NCBI RefSeq assembly: GCF_000983115.1
Contig: NZ_CGIH01000021.1
Span: 1-42,087, forward strand
DNA length: 42,087 nucleotides
Source of the DNA: Syntrophomonas zehnderi OL-4
Lineage (GTDB): Bacteria > Bacillota > Syntrophomonadia > Syntrophomonadales > Syntrophomonadaceae
Direction of reading: 5' to 3'
Shown: piece after piece, positions 24,363 to 33,238 of the stretch
Layout: each line of letters begins with the position of its first letter
Numbering within the stretch: position 1 is the stretch's first letter
Notes under the pieces: generated by a model
The model's input: the letters and a program-made list of their open reading frames with translations, nothing else
Database searches by the model: none
Told to the model about the DNA's origin: nothing
Program-made: the position numbers and the translations under genes

Positions 24363-25607
24363 TTGACGTCTGAGAGAGTCAGATCATTGCTTCTGATTAC
24401 GGTGCCGATACTGATTGTACTCCTTGTAGCCGGCATTTTTTTCTTTAATCGCAATAATAATATCGCCATGGAAGGACCCTCGGGTGAGATTGCCTTAAAT
24501 GAAACCAATTCCAAAGCCTGGGGAGCCTTTTATCCCAACCATTGGGACAGCTATCAAGCTAACCTAAAAAATACCGAGCATCCTTCCCATTTTGACAGTA
24601 AACCCTATATGAAGACGATTTACGCTGGATTCGGTTTTGCCGCTGAATACAATGAACCTCGCTCTCATTTATATACCATAACTGATATTCAAGCCATTGA
24701 TACAGCCCGTAAAAAAGCCGGGGCACCATGTTTTACCTGTAAGTCATCCCAGGTTCCGCAGCTCATGAAAAAATACGGCGATCAATATTACCTCATGTCC
24801 TTTGATGAAATAAGTAAAGAAATAACTGAACCTATCGGATGCCTGGATTGTCATGATCCGAAAACCATGAATTTGAGGCTGAGCCGTCCGGCTTTAATTG
24901 AGGCATTACAAAGACAGGGTCGTGATATTGAGCAGATAAGCAATCAGGAAATGCGCAGTCTCGTCTGTGCCCAATGCCATGTTACCTATTATTTCATGCC
25001 GCAGACGAAAAAGATCACTTTCCCCTGGGATAAAGGGGTAAAAGCCGACCAAATCCTGGCCTACTACGATGAGAAGAACTTTAGTGAATGGGTTCACCCC
25101 ATGGCTAAAACAGGTTTGGTTAAACCGCGTCATGCTGAATATGAAACCTTTATGGGAAGCACCCATCAATCAGCCGGATTGGCATGTGCCGATTGCCATA
25201 TGTCTTTCACTAAAGTAGGCAACAAAAAGATCAGTTCGCATGAGTGGAGAAGCCCCATGGACAATATAGAACAAAACTGTACCACCTGTCATCGCAACGG
25301 AACAGAATGGCTGCGAGAACGGGTTAACCTGATTCAAAGCCAGTGCAAGCAGAGTCAGGATCTGGCCGCCTGGGCCGTTGTCGAAGCGATTAATGAACTG
25401 AAAATCAGTCACGAGACCGCGGGCGTCAATCAGGATAAACTTAAAGCGGCTATGGCTATGCACCGTAAGGCCCAATGGTATCTGGATTACGTGATGGTTA
25501 CCAATGGGTACGGCTTCCACAATCCTACGGAAACCTTAACTAATCTTAATATTGCTATCGATACTGCCCATCAGGCCACGAAACTTGCCCGGGAAGCGCG
25601 GCTTTAA
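24363..25607 (+). CDS. nrfA: NrfA, pentahaem ammonia-forming cytochrome c nitrite reductase
   Basis: A 414-residue cytochrome c552. An N-terminal hydrophobic segment (8-25) acts as signal or anchor. The catalytic haem is bound by CFTCK, the Lys-ligated CxxCK motif diagnostic of NrfA; four more motifs are CLDCH, CAQCH, CADCH and CTTCH. Active-site residues are in place: Arg in NLRLSRP, Tyr in VTYYFMPQ and His in STHQSAG. It reduces nitrite to ammonium by six electrons, and can also reduce NO, hydroxylamine and sulfite. Start TTG at 24363 is eight bases after AGGAAGG; a GTG at 24354 lies within that site. Followed by resBC for haem attachment. Confidence 0.95.
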   Translation: MTSERVRSLLLITVPILIVLLVAGIFFFNRNNNIAMEGPSGEIALNETNSKAWGAFYPNHWDSYQANLKNTEHPSHFDSKPYMKTIYAGFGFAAEYNEPRSHLYTITDIQAIDTARKKAGAPCFTCKSSQVPQLMKKYGDQYYLMSFDEISKEITEPIGCLDCHDPKTMNLRLSRPALIEALQRQGRDIEQISNQEMRSLVCAQCHVTYYFMPQTKKITFPWDKGVKADQILAYYDEKNFSEWVHPMAKTGLVKPRHAEYETFMGSTHQSAGLACADCHMSFTKVGNKKISSHEWRSPMDNIEQNCTTCHRNGTEWLRERVNLIQSQCKQSQDLAAWAVVEAINELKISHETAGVNQDKLKAAMAMHRKAQWYLDYVMVTNGYGFHNPTETLTNLNIAIDTAHQATKLAREARL

Positions 25608-25642
25608 AACAGACTAAACAATTACAGCTGAGGTATGTAAGC

Positions 25643-26665
25643 TTGAGAGAAAGATTTAAAAAATGGTGGGAACAGTTTATCCGCATAATGGCTTCAATGA
25701 AAACCGCAATAACGCTTTTGATCGTTTTGGGTGTGGTAAGTGCCCTGGGAACCTTTATACCCCAGGGCCAGCCCCAGACGTTTTATTTCCATGCATACGG
25801 ACATCTGACCGGATCCCTGATTACCCTCCTTTCCCTTAATCAACTCTATCAAACCTGGTGGTTTCAGTTGATAACAGGTATTTTGTCTTTAAGCATTTTA
25901 ATCTGCGGTTATCAGCGTTTAAGACATGTTAATAATTTAAAATCAGCCGGTTCCCTGCTTCTGCATATAGCTGTCGTGGTTACCGTGATAGGTTCAGTCT
26001 GGTCTTTAGGCTATGCCAAAAGTTTTTATCTGGAAATACCGGTCGGTGAAAAGGTCGCTCTGGCTGAGCATGGTTTAAGAGACGGGAGACTTGGGCTTAA
26101 GGATTTTAAAGTTGATTATTATCCTGACTTTCAGCCGCGCCAGTATGCCAGCCAACTAAGTTTGAAGGGTTATAAGGGCAAAAATTACGAGGAGCGAATA
26201 GCTGTAAACCATCCCCTAAAGGCAAACAGCCTGAAAATATATCAAAGTTCCTGGGGATGGGTCATGAATTTAAGCCAGCTTACGCCTGATTCTGCTAAGA
26301 CAATACAAATTAAAGATAAAAATACTTATAGATTGCAGGCAGGAATGGATGTCAGAGCCGTCTTCATTCCGGATTACGCAGAGGAAAGCGGAAACATTGA
26401 ATCCCAAAGCCCGCTCCCCAATAGACCCCATGTTTGGCTGACCCTTTTGCAGGATGGAAAAATAATAGATATGACAGTTCTAGCTCCGGGAGAGGAAGCT
26501 CAACTGGGTTTATTTACGTTGCGTTTCGATAATTACTCATATTTTTCCGGTTTGCAAGTCAAGGAAGATCCGGGTGTATATCTGGTCTTTGCAGGGTTTA
26601 TTCTCTTAATCCTAGGTATCCTGGCCCGCTACTGGCAGTTATTTTTCCCGCCCAAGGAGGTTTGA
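25643..26665 (+). CDS. resB: ResB/Ccs1-type cytochrome c biogenesis protein (System II)
   Basis: A 340-residue membrane protein of the ResB family. Hydrophobic segments lie near 18-38 (TAITLLIVLGVVSALGTFIPQ), 52-90, 97-120 and at the C terminus (about 312-331), with a large extracytoplasmic domain between the third and fourth. With ResC it delivers and ligates haem to CxxCH apocytochromes outside the membrane. At 340 residues it is shorter than B. subtilis ResB (about 540) but typical of clostridial NrfHA-linked versions. Start TTG at 25643; GAGG lies about 10 bases upstream. Four bases separate it from the next gene. Confidence 0.88.
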   Translation: MRERFKKWWEQFIRIMASMKTAITLLIVLGVVSALGTFIPQGQPQTFYFHAYGHLTGSLITLLSLNQLYQTWWFQLITGILSLSILICGYQRLRHVNNLKSAGSLLLHIAVVVTVIGSVWSLGYAKSFYLEIPVGEKVALAEHGLRDGRLGLKDFKVDYYPDFQPRQYASQLSLKGYKGKNYEERIAVNHPLKANSLKIYQSSWGWVMNLSQLTPDSAKTIQIKDKNTYRLQAGMDVRAVFIPDYAEESGNIESQSPLPNRPHVWLTLLQDGKIIDMTVLAPGEEAQLGLFTLRFDNYSYFSGLQVKEDPGVYLVFAGFILLILGILARYWQLFFPPKEV

Positions 26666-26668
26666 TCC

Positions 26669-27451
26669 GTGGAAAACCAGCTTATGAACCTGACCTTTTT
26701 TCTGTTGTTACTCACAGTTGTAGCAAATCTGATACGACTGTGGCAACCTAAGGAAGTTTGGAACCGCCTAAGCCTGATAATAATGGGGCTGGCCCTGCTG
26801 TCTTTTTTGTCTGTACTGACAGTCCGGACAATTGCAGCTGGACGCCTCCCCTTTGCAAATATGTATGAATTCGTCCTGCTATGCTCCTGTGCGATATTGC
26901 TTTTAGCTCTGTTTATACGCAAAACCTTAAAGTCGCCATTATTTGATTTAATGGCGGGGGTTTTGGTAATCTTGCTGCTATCTCTCAGCAGTATCCTGCC
27001 TTCCGAACTGCGACCTCTAATGCCGGCTTTGCAAAGTAAGTGGTTATATGCTCATGTAGCCACTGCCGTCATTGCTTATGGTTTTTTTGGCCTGGCTTTT
27101 TGTTTGGGAATTTCCTATCTGGCTAAATCCCGAGATGATGCGGCCAATTTAGCGACCCTGGATGAGCGCATTTACCGCGTGGTAATAATGGGCTTTACTT
27201 TTTTAACGGTGGTAATTATTACTGGAGCGGTATGGGCCGAGGAAGTCTGGGGAACCTGGTGGAGCTGGGATCCTAAGGAAACCTGGTCGCTTATCACCTG
27301 GTTCGTTTATGCGGCTTACCTGCATGCCCGGCGTACTTATGAATGGAGGGGCTCTAAAAGCGCCTGGATGGTAGTAATCGGCTTTATGGTGGTTTTGTTT
27401 ACCCTTTTTGGGGTCAGTATTCTGCTACCGGGTCTGCACAGTTATATGTGA
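26669..27451 (+). CDS. resC: ResC/CcsA cytochrome c biogenesis haem transporter (System II)
   Basis: A 260-residue polytopic membrane protein with about eight hydrophobic segments. The haem-handling tryptophan-rich motif is clear: WGTWWSWDPKETWSLITWF (residues about 194-212), flanked by histidines in WLYAHVATAVIAYG and the terminal LPGLHSYM. It exports and presents haem for attachment together with ResB. Starts with GTG at 26669, eight bases after AAGGAGG at the end of resB. Last gene of the nrfHA-resBC unit, whose end is 16 bases from the convergent transglutaminase gene. Confidence 0.93.
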   Translation: MENQLMNLTFFLLLLTVVANLIRLWQPKEVWNRLSLIIMGLALLSFLSVLTVRTIAAGRLPFANMYEFVLLCSCAILLLALFIRKTLKSPLFDLMAGVLVILLLSLSSILPSELRPLMPALQSKWLYAHVATAVIAYGFFGLAFCLGISYLAKSRDDAANLATLDERIYRVVIMGFTFLTVVIITGAVWAEEVWGTWWSWDPKETWSLITWFVYAAYLHARRTYEWRGSKSAWMVVIGFMVVLFTLFGVSILLPGLHSYM

Positions 27452-27467
27452 TGCTTATTCCTCCATA

Positions 27468-28664
27468 CTACCACTCCCCTTGCACCTGGGGATAGCGGTG
27501 GTCAACTTTAAAGTCCGGTTTGTCAAAATAATTACCGGTTTGACCAAAGGTCGCATCAACATTAATCCAACGATCCTCTTCTGATGAGTATACCTGGTTC
27601 CAGGCATGATCCCCCCAATTAGAGCCGCTGTAGGCCAGCCCGGTTACCATGCGCACCTTAAGCCCGACCGCCCGGCACATGGATACATATAGACTGGCAT
27701 AATCAAAGCATATCCCGGAACGGGTTTCAAAGGCAACGATCGATCCGGATTCCATGCCTGTGGTATCGGTGGCTATGCGGGCAGCTTTGTCATGATCATA
27801 CGTCAGGTTTTGAGCAATCCATCTGTAGATAAGATAAGCTTTCCGAGTATCGTTTTTTTCCCGGCCGACAATCTGCCGGGCCATTTTGTCAATCTGTTCA
27901 TTGGAAGTAACGGCGGTATCCAGTGTTACTCCGTTAAAATAGGTAATGACCCGTCCCTTCATTAATTCCCGCACAGATTCATCCAGATTATTAAGTTCTT
28001 CCTCATCAGGTACGTTAAGGCCGGTAGCTTGAGCAAAAGCATCATTTACTATTACAGGAATCTTTTTCGCCAGGTTGGAGTTAAGCAAGGGATAGAGGAC
28101 ATCTTCCGACAATGCCTGGTAAAGGCTGGATTCATTCATGCTGGCAGACAAGGCAGGCATCGGTGCATAATACACCATGAAATTCAGGCCCAGGCCCAGC
28201 AAGAGTACGGAAATAGCGGCTCTGGGTATCTGTACAACGGCCCCGGTAAAGCCTTTTAACAGCGGTCCCCCCAGCGATAGCAAACCATACAATGCATTCG
28301 CCAGAGGGAAAACGATAAAACGGTTAAATACTTTCGTTAAAGGCTGGATCAGCCCCCAAAAAAAAGCTAATAAAAGCGGTACCATCACCAAATAGATTAT
28401 AACGTCCTGTCCAAGCAGGAGGGTCTGTAGGGAAGCGGGAATTAAGTCATATATTTGATGACCAATACGATTAGAAGGTTCGAAAAATACCTGCTTGGTC
28501 AGATAAATCGCTAGGAATATTAAGGCGATAAAGACCAGGTTGTCGAACAAGGATATAAGTGATTGTCGTACCCCTTCCCGGGAAAACTGCATAAATACAC
28601 CTGAAATAATAGGCAGAGCAGCAATTATTAGCAAGAGTGCAGTTATTGGATTTATATCGGGCAT
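27468..28664 (-). CDS. Membrane protein with CvpA-like N terminus and extracytoplasmic transglutaminase-like domain
   Basis: A 398-residue protein. The N-terminal half (about 1-190) has four to five hydrophobic segments resembling the CvpA family, and the C-terminal half carries a transglutaminase-like cysteine protease fold: Cys in SGICFDYASLYVSMCRAVG (near 316), His in GDHAWNQVY and Asp in INVDATFGQ. The triad appears complete, so a protease, amidase or transglutaminase activity outside the membrane is possible. The ATG at 28664 has AGGA nine bases upstream; one at 28673 is too close to it. About 85 bases after the CoA-transferase gene on the same strand, so cotranscription is possible. Target unknown. 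Confidence 0.8.
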   Translation of the reverse strand: MPDINPITALLLIIAALPIISGVFMQFSREGVRQSLISLFDNLVFIALIFLAIYLTKQVFFEPSNRIGHQIYDLIPASLQTLLLGQDVIIYLVMVPLLLAFFWGLIQPLTKVFNRFIVFPLANALYGLLSLGGPLLKGFTGAVVQIPRAAISVLLLGLGLNFMVYYAPMPALSASMNESSLYQALSEDVLYPLLNSNLAKKIPVIVNDAFAQATGLNVPDEEELNNLDESVRELMKGRVITYFNGVTLDTAVTSNEQIDKMARQIVGREKNDTRKAYLIYRWIAQNLTYDHDKAARIATDTTGMESGSIVAFETRSGICFDYASLYVSMCRAVGLKVRMVTGLAYSGSNWGDHAWNQVYSSEEDRWINVDATFGQTGNYFDKPDFKVDHRYPQVQGEW

Positions 28665-28749
28665 GCTGATCATTCCTGTAAACGTAATTTGTTTTTTTTA
28701 TTATGCCATTAAAATGTCTCCTGTCAAACGTAGAGGAACAACCTGACAA

Positions 28750-30048
28750 CTATAATCCATAGATTGAGGTAAAATCTTGCTTTAAATCCTTTTGAAAATC
28801 AGGATGAGCAATATTTATCAGGGCCTTAGCTCTCTCCCGCAATGTCTTGCCCTTAAGGCGGGCAACCCCATATTCGGTAACCACGTAATCAATGTCGTTC
28901 CTGGAGGTGGTAACCGCCGATCCCGTTATTAAAGTTGGCACAATCCTGCTTTTGGCACCCTGGGCGGCGGTGGATGGCAAAGCAATGATAGACTTGCCTC
29001 CCCGGGAACGGGCTGCTCCCCGTATAAAATCAATCTGTCCTCCCACACCGCTGTATTGCAGCGGTCCTAATGAGTCAGCCGCAGCCTGGCCTAGCAGATC
29101 AACCTGCAGAGCAGAATTAATGGAAACCATTTTGTCATTTTGCATGATGACAAAGGGATCATTTACATAATCAACCGGATATAGTTCAAGATTGGGATTG
29201 TTATGGGCCCATTCATAAAGCGGACGGCTTCCGCCGATAAAACTGGCTACTATCTTGCCTTTATGCAGGGTTTTCTTACAGCCGTTTATAACCCCGCTAT
29301 TTACCAGAGCTGGAATGCCATCGGATATCATCTCTGAATGCATACCCAGATCATGTTTATCAGCCAGGAACTCCAAAATGGCATCTGGAATCGTTCCCAA
29401 TCCTATTTGCAAGGTAGAACCGTCTTCTACCAAGGGAGCGACCTGGCGACCGATTTCAAACTCTATTTCCCCAAAAGGGGGCATCGGTATTTCCCAGAGG
29501 GGGTCATGGCATTCAATAAAGTAATCAATCTCCTCGACTTTTATCCAGGTATCACCATAGGTACGGGGCATATGGGGATTGATTTCCGCTAATACAATCC
29601 GCGCTGATTTTATGGCCTGACGCGTATAATCAACCGAAATTCCAAGACTGCAAAACCCGTGGTCATCCGGCGGAGTCAGGGTTACCATAGCTATATCCAC
29701 GGGAATAATCCCGTCTTTAAACAGCCTGGGAACTTCGGAGAAATAGCAGGGGATGTATTCCACCCGCCCTTCACTGTACGCCAGGCGGACGGAGCTGCCT
29801 ACAAATAAACTCTTATGGATAAAATGACCCTGCATTTCCGGGAGGGTATAGAGGCCTTTTCCCCAAGAACCCATGTGATAGATGCTTACGTTTTGAAGCT
29901 CCTGGGCTCTTTTGACCATGGCTTCAGGCAATAGATGGGGCTCACCCAATCCGTGTCCAAAGACGATATTATCATTGCTTTTGATTAGTTGTACCGCCTC
30001 TTGGGCTGATATGATTCTATCCTGGTAATAATTTTTCCAGGGCGGCAT
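28750..30048 (-). CDS. 4-hydroxybutyrate CoA-transferase-like acyl-CoA:carboxylate CoA-transferase (AbfT/Cat1 superfamily)
   Basis: A 432-residue CoA-transferase. The likely catalytic Glu239 sits in LGMHSEMISDG, matching Glu238 of the Clostridium aminobutyricum enzyme, and the IGLGTIPDAI loop (215-224) is conserved. C-terminal blocks SGVGGQIDFIRGAARSRGG and YVVTEYGVARLKGKTLRERA are typical. By length and motif it is the most AbfT-like of the three CoA-transferases here. It would exchange CoA between acetyl-CoA and a C4 or similar acid in the cytoplasm. Strong AAGGAAGGTG site before the ATG. Sits downstream of the AAA+ gene but separated from it by a terminator. Confidence 0.9.
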   Translation of the reverse strand: MPPWKNYYQDRIISAQEAVQLIKSNDNIVFGHGLGEPHLLPEAMVKRAQELQNVSIYHMGSWGKGLYTLPEMQGHFIHKSLFVGSSVRLAYSEGRVEYIPCYFSEVPRLFKDGIIPVDIAMVTLTPPDDHGFCSLGISVDYTRQAIKSARIVLAEINPHMPRTYGDTWIKVEEIDYFIECHDPLWEIPMPPFGEIEFEIGRQVAPLVEDGSTLQIGLGTIPDAILEFLADKHDLGMHSEMISDGIPALVNSGVINGCKKTLHKGKIVASFIGGSRPLYEWAHNNPNLELYPVDYVNDPFVIMQNDKMVSINSALQVDLLGQAAADSLGPLQYSGVGGQIDFIRGAARSRGGKSIIALPSTAAQGAKSRIVPTLITGSAVTTSRNDIDYVVTEYGVARLKGKTLRERAKALINIAHPDFQKDLKQDFTSIYGL

Positions 30049-30127
30049 CTAAAACACCTTCCTTTCGATTAATAAAACTAATTCTATATCTGTAAAGTAA
30101 AAACCTTCCATATTAGCCATAAAAGAT

Positions 30128-30147
30128 GGGGCTGCTTACACAGCCCC
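30128..30147 (-). terminator. Terminator of the PfkB-AAA+-SLOG gene
   Basis: GGGGCTG-CTTACA-CAGCCCC perfect 7-base stem, followed on the minus strand by ATCTTTTA. It lies about 150 bases after the stop of the large AAA+ gene and before the CoA-transferase start. Confidence 0.6.
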
Positions 30148-30172
30148 CCATGCAAATGATTGTGATACGGAT

Positions 30173-30216
30173 GGGTAAGCGTTGCTTCCCACCGGAAGCC
30201 AAAGCTTTCGTTACCC
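30173..30216. other. Foldable element downstream of the AAA+ gene
   Basis: GGGTAA (30173-30178) pairs with TTACCC (30211-30216), enclosing a GGAAGC-CAAA-GCTTTC hairpin and a short AAGC/GCTT pairing. It could be a 3' untranslated structure or a small RNA; no known family is recognised. Confidence 0.25.
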
Positions 30217-30298
30217 GGACAGATAATCGTAAGTTGTTTTGTTCCAATCTTCCCTGCTTAAGCTAGACCATCCGCTACGGCTATTTCGGTAAAAGCCC

Positions 30299-33067
30299 CT
30301 ATTCCAAATTTCCGGGATGGGCGGGAAAATTCAGGTAACGTATCTCTCCGCACCTTTCTTCCCCAATTGCTATCTGGACATCAGGTTTGTAGTTATCCGC
30401 CCAGATATGACAAATCGGCTTGCAAAGCTGTCTGGCTTTGGCAACTATATTCGTGGTAATAGAGCTGTCTTTATCTTCATTACCGTCCCAGAGCGTAATG
30501 ATGACATCACTGTTTTCAGCTATGAAATGACCGGCTTTCAGATAAGCAGACCTAATCGTTGCGGAAGGCGGCATCTCTATAATTTCAATAGTTTTATGGG
30601 CAAGCCAGTATTTTAACTCATTCTGTAATTCGATTTCCTGTGCATTTTCCAACCCACCCGGACTTTTTACGTACTGGCTTTCGGGTATCGGCAGAATTGC
30701 GATCAGTCGGGAAGCTTCTCGATTCAGCAAACGGCGTGCCACCAGGCGGTCGGCACCTGCTGCCAGGGGCGAGAAAACCGTCAGATAATGACGGGGATAA
30801 CGTTTTTCAAGAAAGCAAATAACAGAATCAACGGCCTGCCCCAGTCTGTCAAGCTGTTCCGGATTCAGGCGGGTATGACCAATTATCCCAATACGCAGTG
30901 TTTTTCGATCTCCCATACTGGTTAGGGCATTAAATTCTTTTACATTTACGTGCATTTCGATAATATTATCAGGGGGTAGACTGGATAGTTCGAACTTGCG
31001 TTTATCAGCCAGACTGCTCATTTTGATCAGGTTTTCCATGGAACGAGCTCCATGGTAATACCTGTTAACCCGCAAAAAGGCATCCAAAACACCGTTTTCG
31101 ATAACGTATTGTCCTTCATTCCTAATCTGCGGAGCATTGGTTTCCAGATACTGTCTTAATATAAATGCACGCCGTATCATATACAGGCGATCTTCAACCG
31201 AATTGGGATTACCGTTGATTCCCCGAATATTAATAAAGGCACGCAATCGACTGATAAAATCAGGTTTTTTAGCGTTTCTGGCTTCTGTATTATCACCTTT
31301 TTGAAAATCTTCAAAAGAATGATGGGTTGCTCCCGCAAAGACATAGATCCCCCCTCCCAAAGGATGGGATATTCCTTGATGACTAAAAACCCCATCTTGC
31401 ATAGGGGCTAAAAAGTAACGCAGCCAACCCAAAACGTTGCCTTCACAAGGCGTATCAAATTCGTCCCAAAATACCAAGGGCATCTTGCCTTTTAGATTCA
31501 GATCCCGTATTTGATGAAAAGCTGCCTGCAGTTCCTGATAAGTTTCGAACTGGGATAGATTAAAAGTTAACTGAGCCTCTTTTCCAATATTTAATCCTCG
31601 GGCAATTTCGGTAACCACAAACGACTTGCCGGCTCCTGGAGGGCCAAATACGGCTACACACAAAGGCTTATCGGGATTTTTTAACTGCGCATAATCCCGC
31701 ATGGCATTTTTCACGCTGCGAACCCCTTCAATCTCCTGCCGATCCGCACTTGACCAGGCGCCGATCGATTCTACCGGAATATCCGGCAAGGCAACCAGAG
31801 GTCCTTTCAGGACAATGTTGCGGGCACATTCATTAACTGCATCCTGTGGATCCCTCTGCTGATGTTTTTGTTTTTTGATGAGGTTTTCTTCCAGGATGGT
31901 CCAATTGTCCCCTTCCGTTTTATTCATAATCGTTTCATTATCCGCTTGGAAAAATCCCACGTCCCCTACTATATTAATAATTGGATAATCGCCGTTATCA
32001 TCGTTTAGGTTTAATATCCGATAGTATTGCGTAATGGTTTGGTATGGCAAACGCAGGTATTTACTATGATTTTCTTCATAAACTTCAAAACCTAAAATAT
32101 GCAGAATTCGAGCCAGCTTTAAGCCTATCATACTGGCTTTTGTCCAATCCAAACCGTTGGGGTTTTCAATCCAGGAGGTCGCCAGGGCACCTAGCAAACA
32201 AGCGTGGTTGCCCATAATTTGTCCGGGGTATTGACTGGCAAAATCGCCTTCCTGACAACTGCGGTCAAAAATAAGATCACATTTATCCTTGCCAACTATT
32301 ATTATGCCGCTGGCCCCTAGGGTCACGATGATTTGTTTATACTTAATTTTATGGCCCAAGGATTCGACAAACGGACAATTTTTACTTAATACTGCCGCTA
32401 CAACTTCTTCCAGCATTCTTTCCCAGGATAATGACATGCCTATTTTTACTGCGCAGGCACGTAAATCACTCAAAGACGATACGATGGTGGTTCGATCAGC
32501 CAGACCCATCTCATCGATCCGATTCAATAGCGGATTTTCGTGCCCGTCATTATACTGACCGAGTAAAATGATTATGTCGCGTGGATATTTGTCCTTAAAA
32601 TCGGTTGTTAAGGCTTCCGGCCAGCCTTCCCGGCAAGTGCGAAAGCCCAGGTTGCTATCCTGAATCAGCAATAAATCAGGATATCCATATAGTTTAGCAG
32701 CTGGATAATCCCAGTTGCCAGGTTCAAATTCGTACCATTTTTCTAAACGGTATGAAGTATGGCTGAAACCAGGATTGGGAAATTCCCTCCATAAAGTCCA
32801 GGAAGTCGTAATATGCCTATCTTTGGGACGACTAAGCAGTGCTTCATCTAGGGTCGCCCCTTCCACCCGAGCCAGATCTGGGGGAATCATTTCTTTTAAT
32901 AGTTGGGCAATCATAGCCGAACCGCCGGGTTTAGAACTTAGTCTTACCCTTGAATCATCATCGGTTTTAGTCCAGTAATATACCCCGCCCCTAACAATTA
33001 TATCTTCATTATGTATACGAAACCAATCTACAGTCGGGTCACCGCATATCTGCACAAGGTGTTGCAT
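30299..33067 (-). CDS. PfkB-like / AAA+ ATPase / SLOG-like three-domain protein
   Basis: A 922-residue cytoplasmic protein. Residues 1-330 resemble a PfkB/ribokinase fold (QICGDPTVDWF, YPDLLLIQDSNLGFR, IIVTLGASGIIIVG), but the GAGD catalytic motif is absent and is replaced around GQIMGNHACLLGALA, so it is probably a sensing pseudokinase. Residues 455-650 form an AAA+ ATPase: Walker A GPPGAGKS (475-482), Walker B LVFWDEF (531-537) and an FAGAT sensor (577-581). Residues 720-895 form a SLOG/DprA-like Rossmann domain (IGIIGHTRLN, SPLAAGADRLVA, VIITLWDG). ATG at 33067 is eight bases after GGAGG. Function unknown; the architecture recalls nucleotide-sensing conflict proteins. Domain calls rest on motifs read by eye. 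Confidence 0.75.
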   Translation of the reverse strand: MQHLVQICGDPTVDWFRIHNEDIIVRGGVYYWTKTDDDSRVRLSSKPGGSAMIAQLLKEMIPPDLARVEGATLDEALLSRPKDRHITTSWTLWREFPNPGFSHTSYRLEKWYEFEPGNWDYPAAKLYGYPDLLLIQDSNLGFRTCREGWPEALTTDFKDKYPRDIIILLGQYNDGHENPLLNRIDEMGLADRTTIVSSLSDLRACAVKIGMSLSWERMLEEVVAAVLSKNCPFVESLGHKIKYKQIIVTLGASGIIIVGKDKCDLIFDRSCQEGDFASQYPGQIMGNHACLLGALATSWIENPNGLDWTKASMIGLKLARILHILGFEVYEENHSKYLRLPYQTITQYYRILNLNDDNGDYPIINIVGDVGFFQADNETIMNKTEGDNWTILEENLIKKQKHQQRDPQDAVNECARNIVLKGPLVALPDIPVESIGAWSSADRQEIEGVRSVKNAMRDYAQLKNPDKPLCVAVFGPPGAGKSFVVTEIARGLNIGKEAQLTFNLSQFETYQELQAAFHQIRDLNLKGKMPLVFWDEFDTPCEGNVLGWLRYFLAPMQDGVFSHQGISHPLGGGIYVFAGATHHSFEDFQKGDNTEARNAKKPDFISRLRAFINIRGINGNPNSVEDRLYMIRRAFILRQYLETNAPQIRNEGQYVIENGVLDAFLRVNRYYHGARSMENLIKMSSLADKRKFELSSLPPDNIIEMHVNVKEFNALTSMGDRKTLRIGIIGHTRLNPEQLDRLGQAVDSVICFLEKRYPRHYLTVFSPLAAGADRLVARRLLNREASRLIAILPIPESQYVKSPGGLENAQEIELQNELKYWLAHKTIEIIEMPPSATIRSAYLKAGHFIAENSDVIITLWDGNEDKDSSITTNIVAKARQLCKPICHIWADNYKPDVQIAIGEERCGEIRYLNFPAHPGNLE

Positions 33068-33152
33068 CACTTTAGCCTCCTTTGTTTAAGAATTACGTAG
33101 CAAGCCAAGCTTCTCTAGTCCCGCAACACAGGCTAGCTATTTTCATAGGTGC

Positions 33153-33171
33153 TTGTGTCTTGCGGACACAA
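33153..33171. other. Hairpin upstream of the AAA+ gene
   Basis: TTGTGTC-N5-GACACAA perfect 7-base inverted repeat in the divergent region between the AAA+ gene and ddh. Either an operator or a leader hairpin of the AAA+ transcript. Confidence 0.3.
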
Positions 33172-33238
33172 CGGGTTAATTTATATTATCATAAATAATA
33201 ACAGAAAATGGGATGTTTCCATTTTTGGCAGCTAATAA

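Noticed and set aside
30173-30216. Possible tRNA
   Set aside because: The folding lacks the T-loop consensus, an anticodon arm of proper size and the acceptor geometry.
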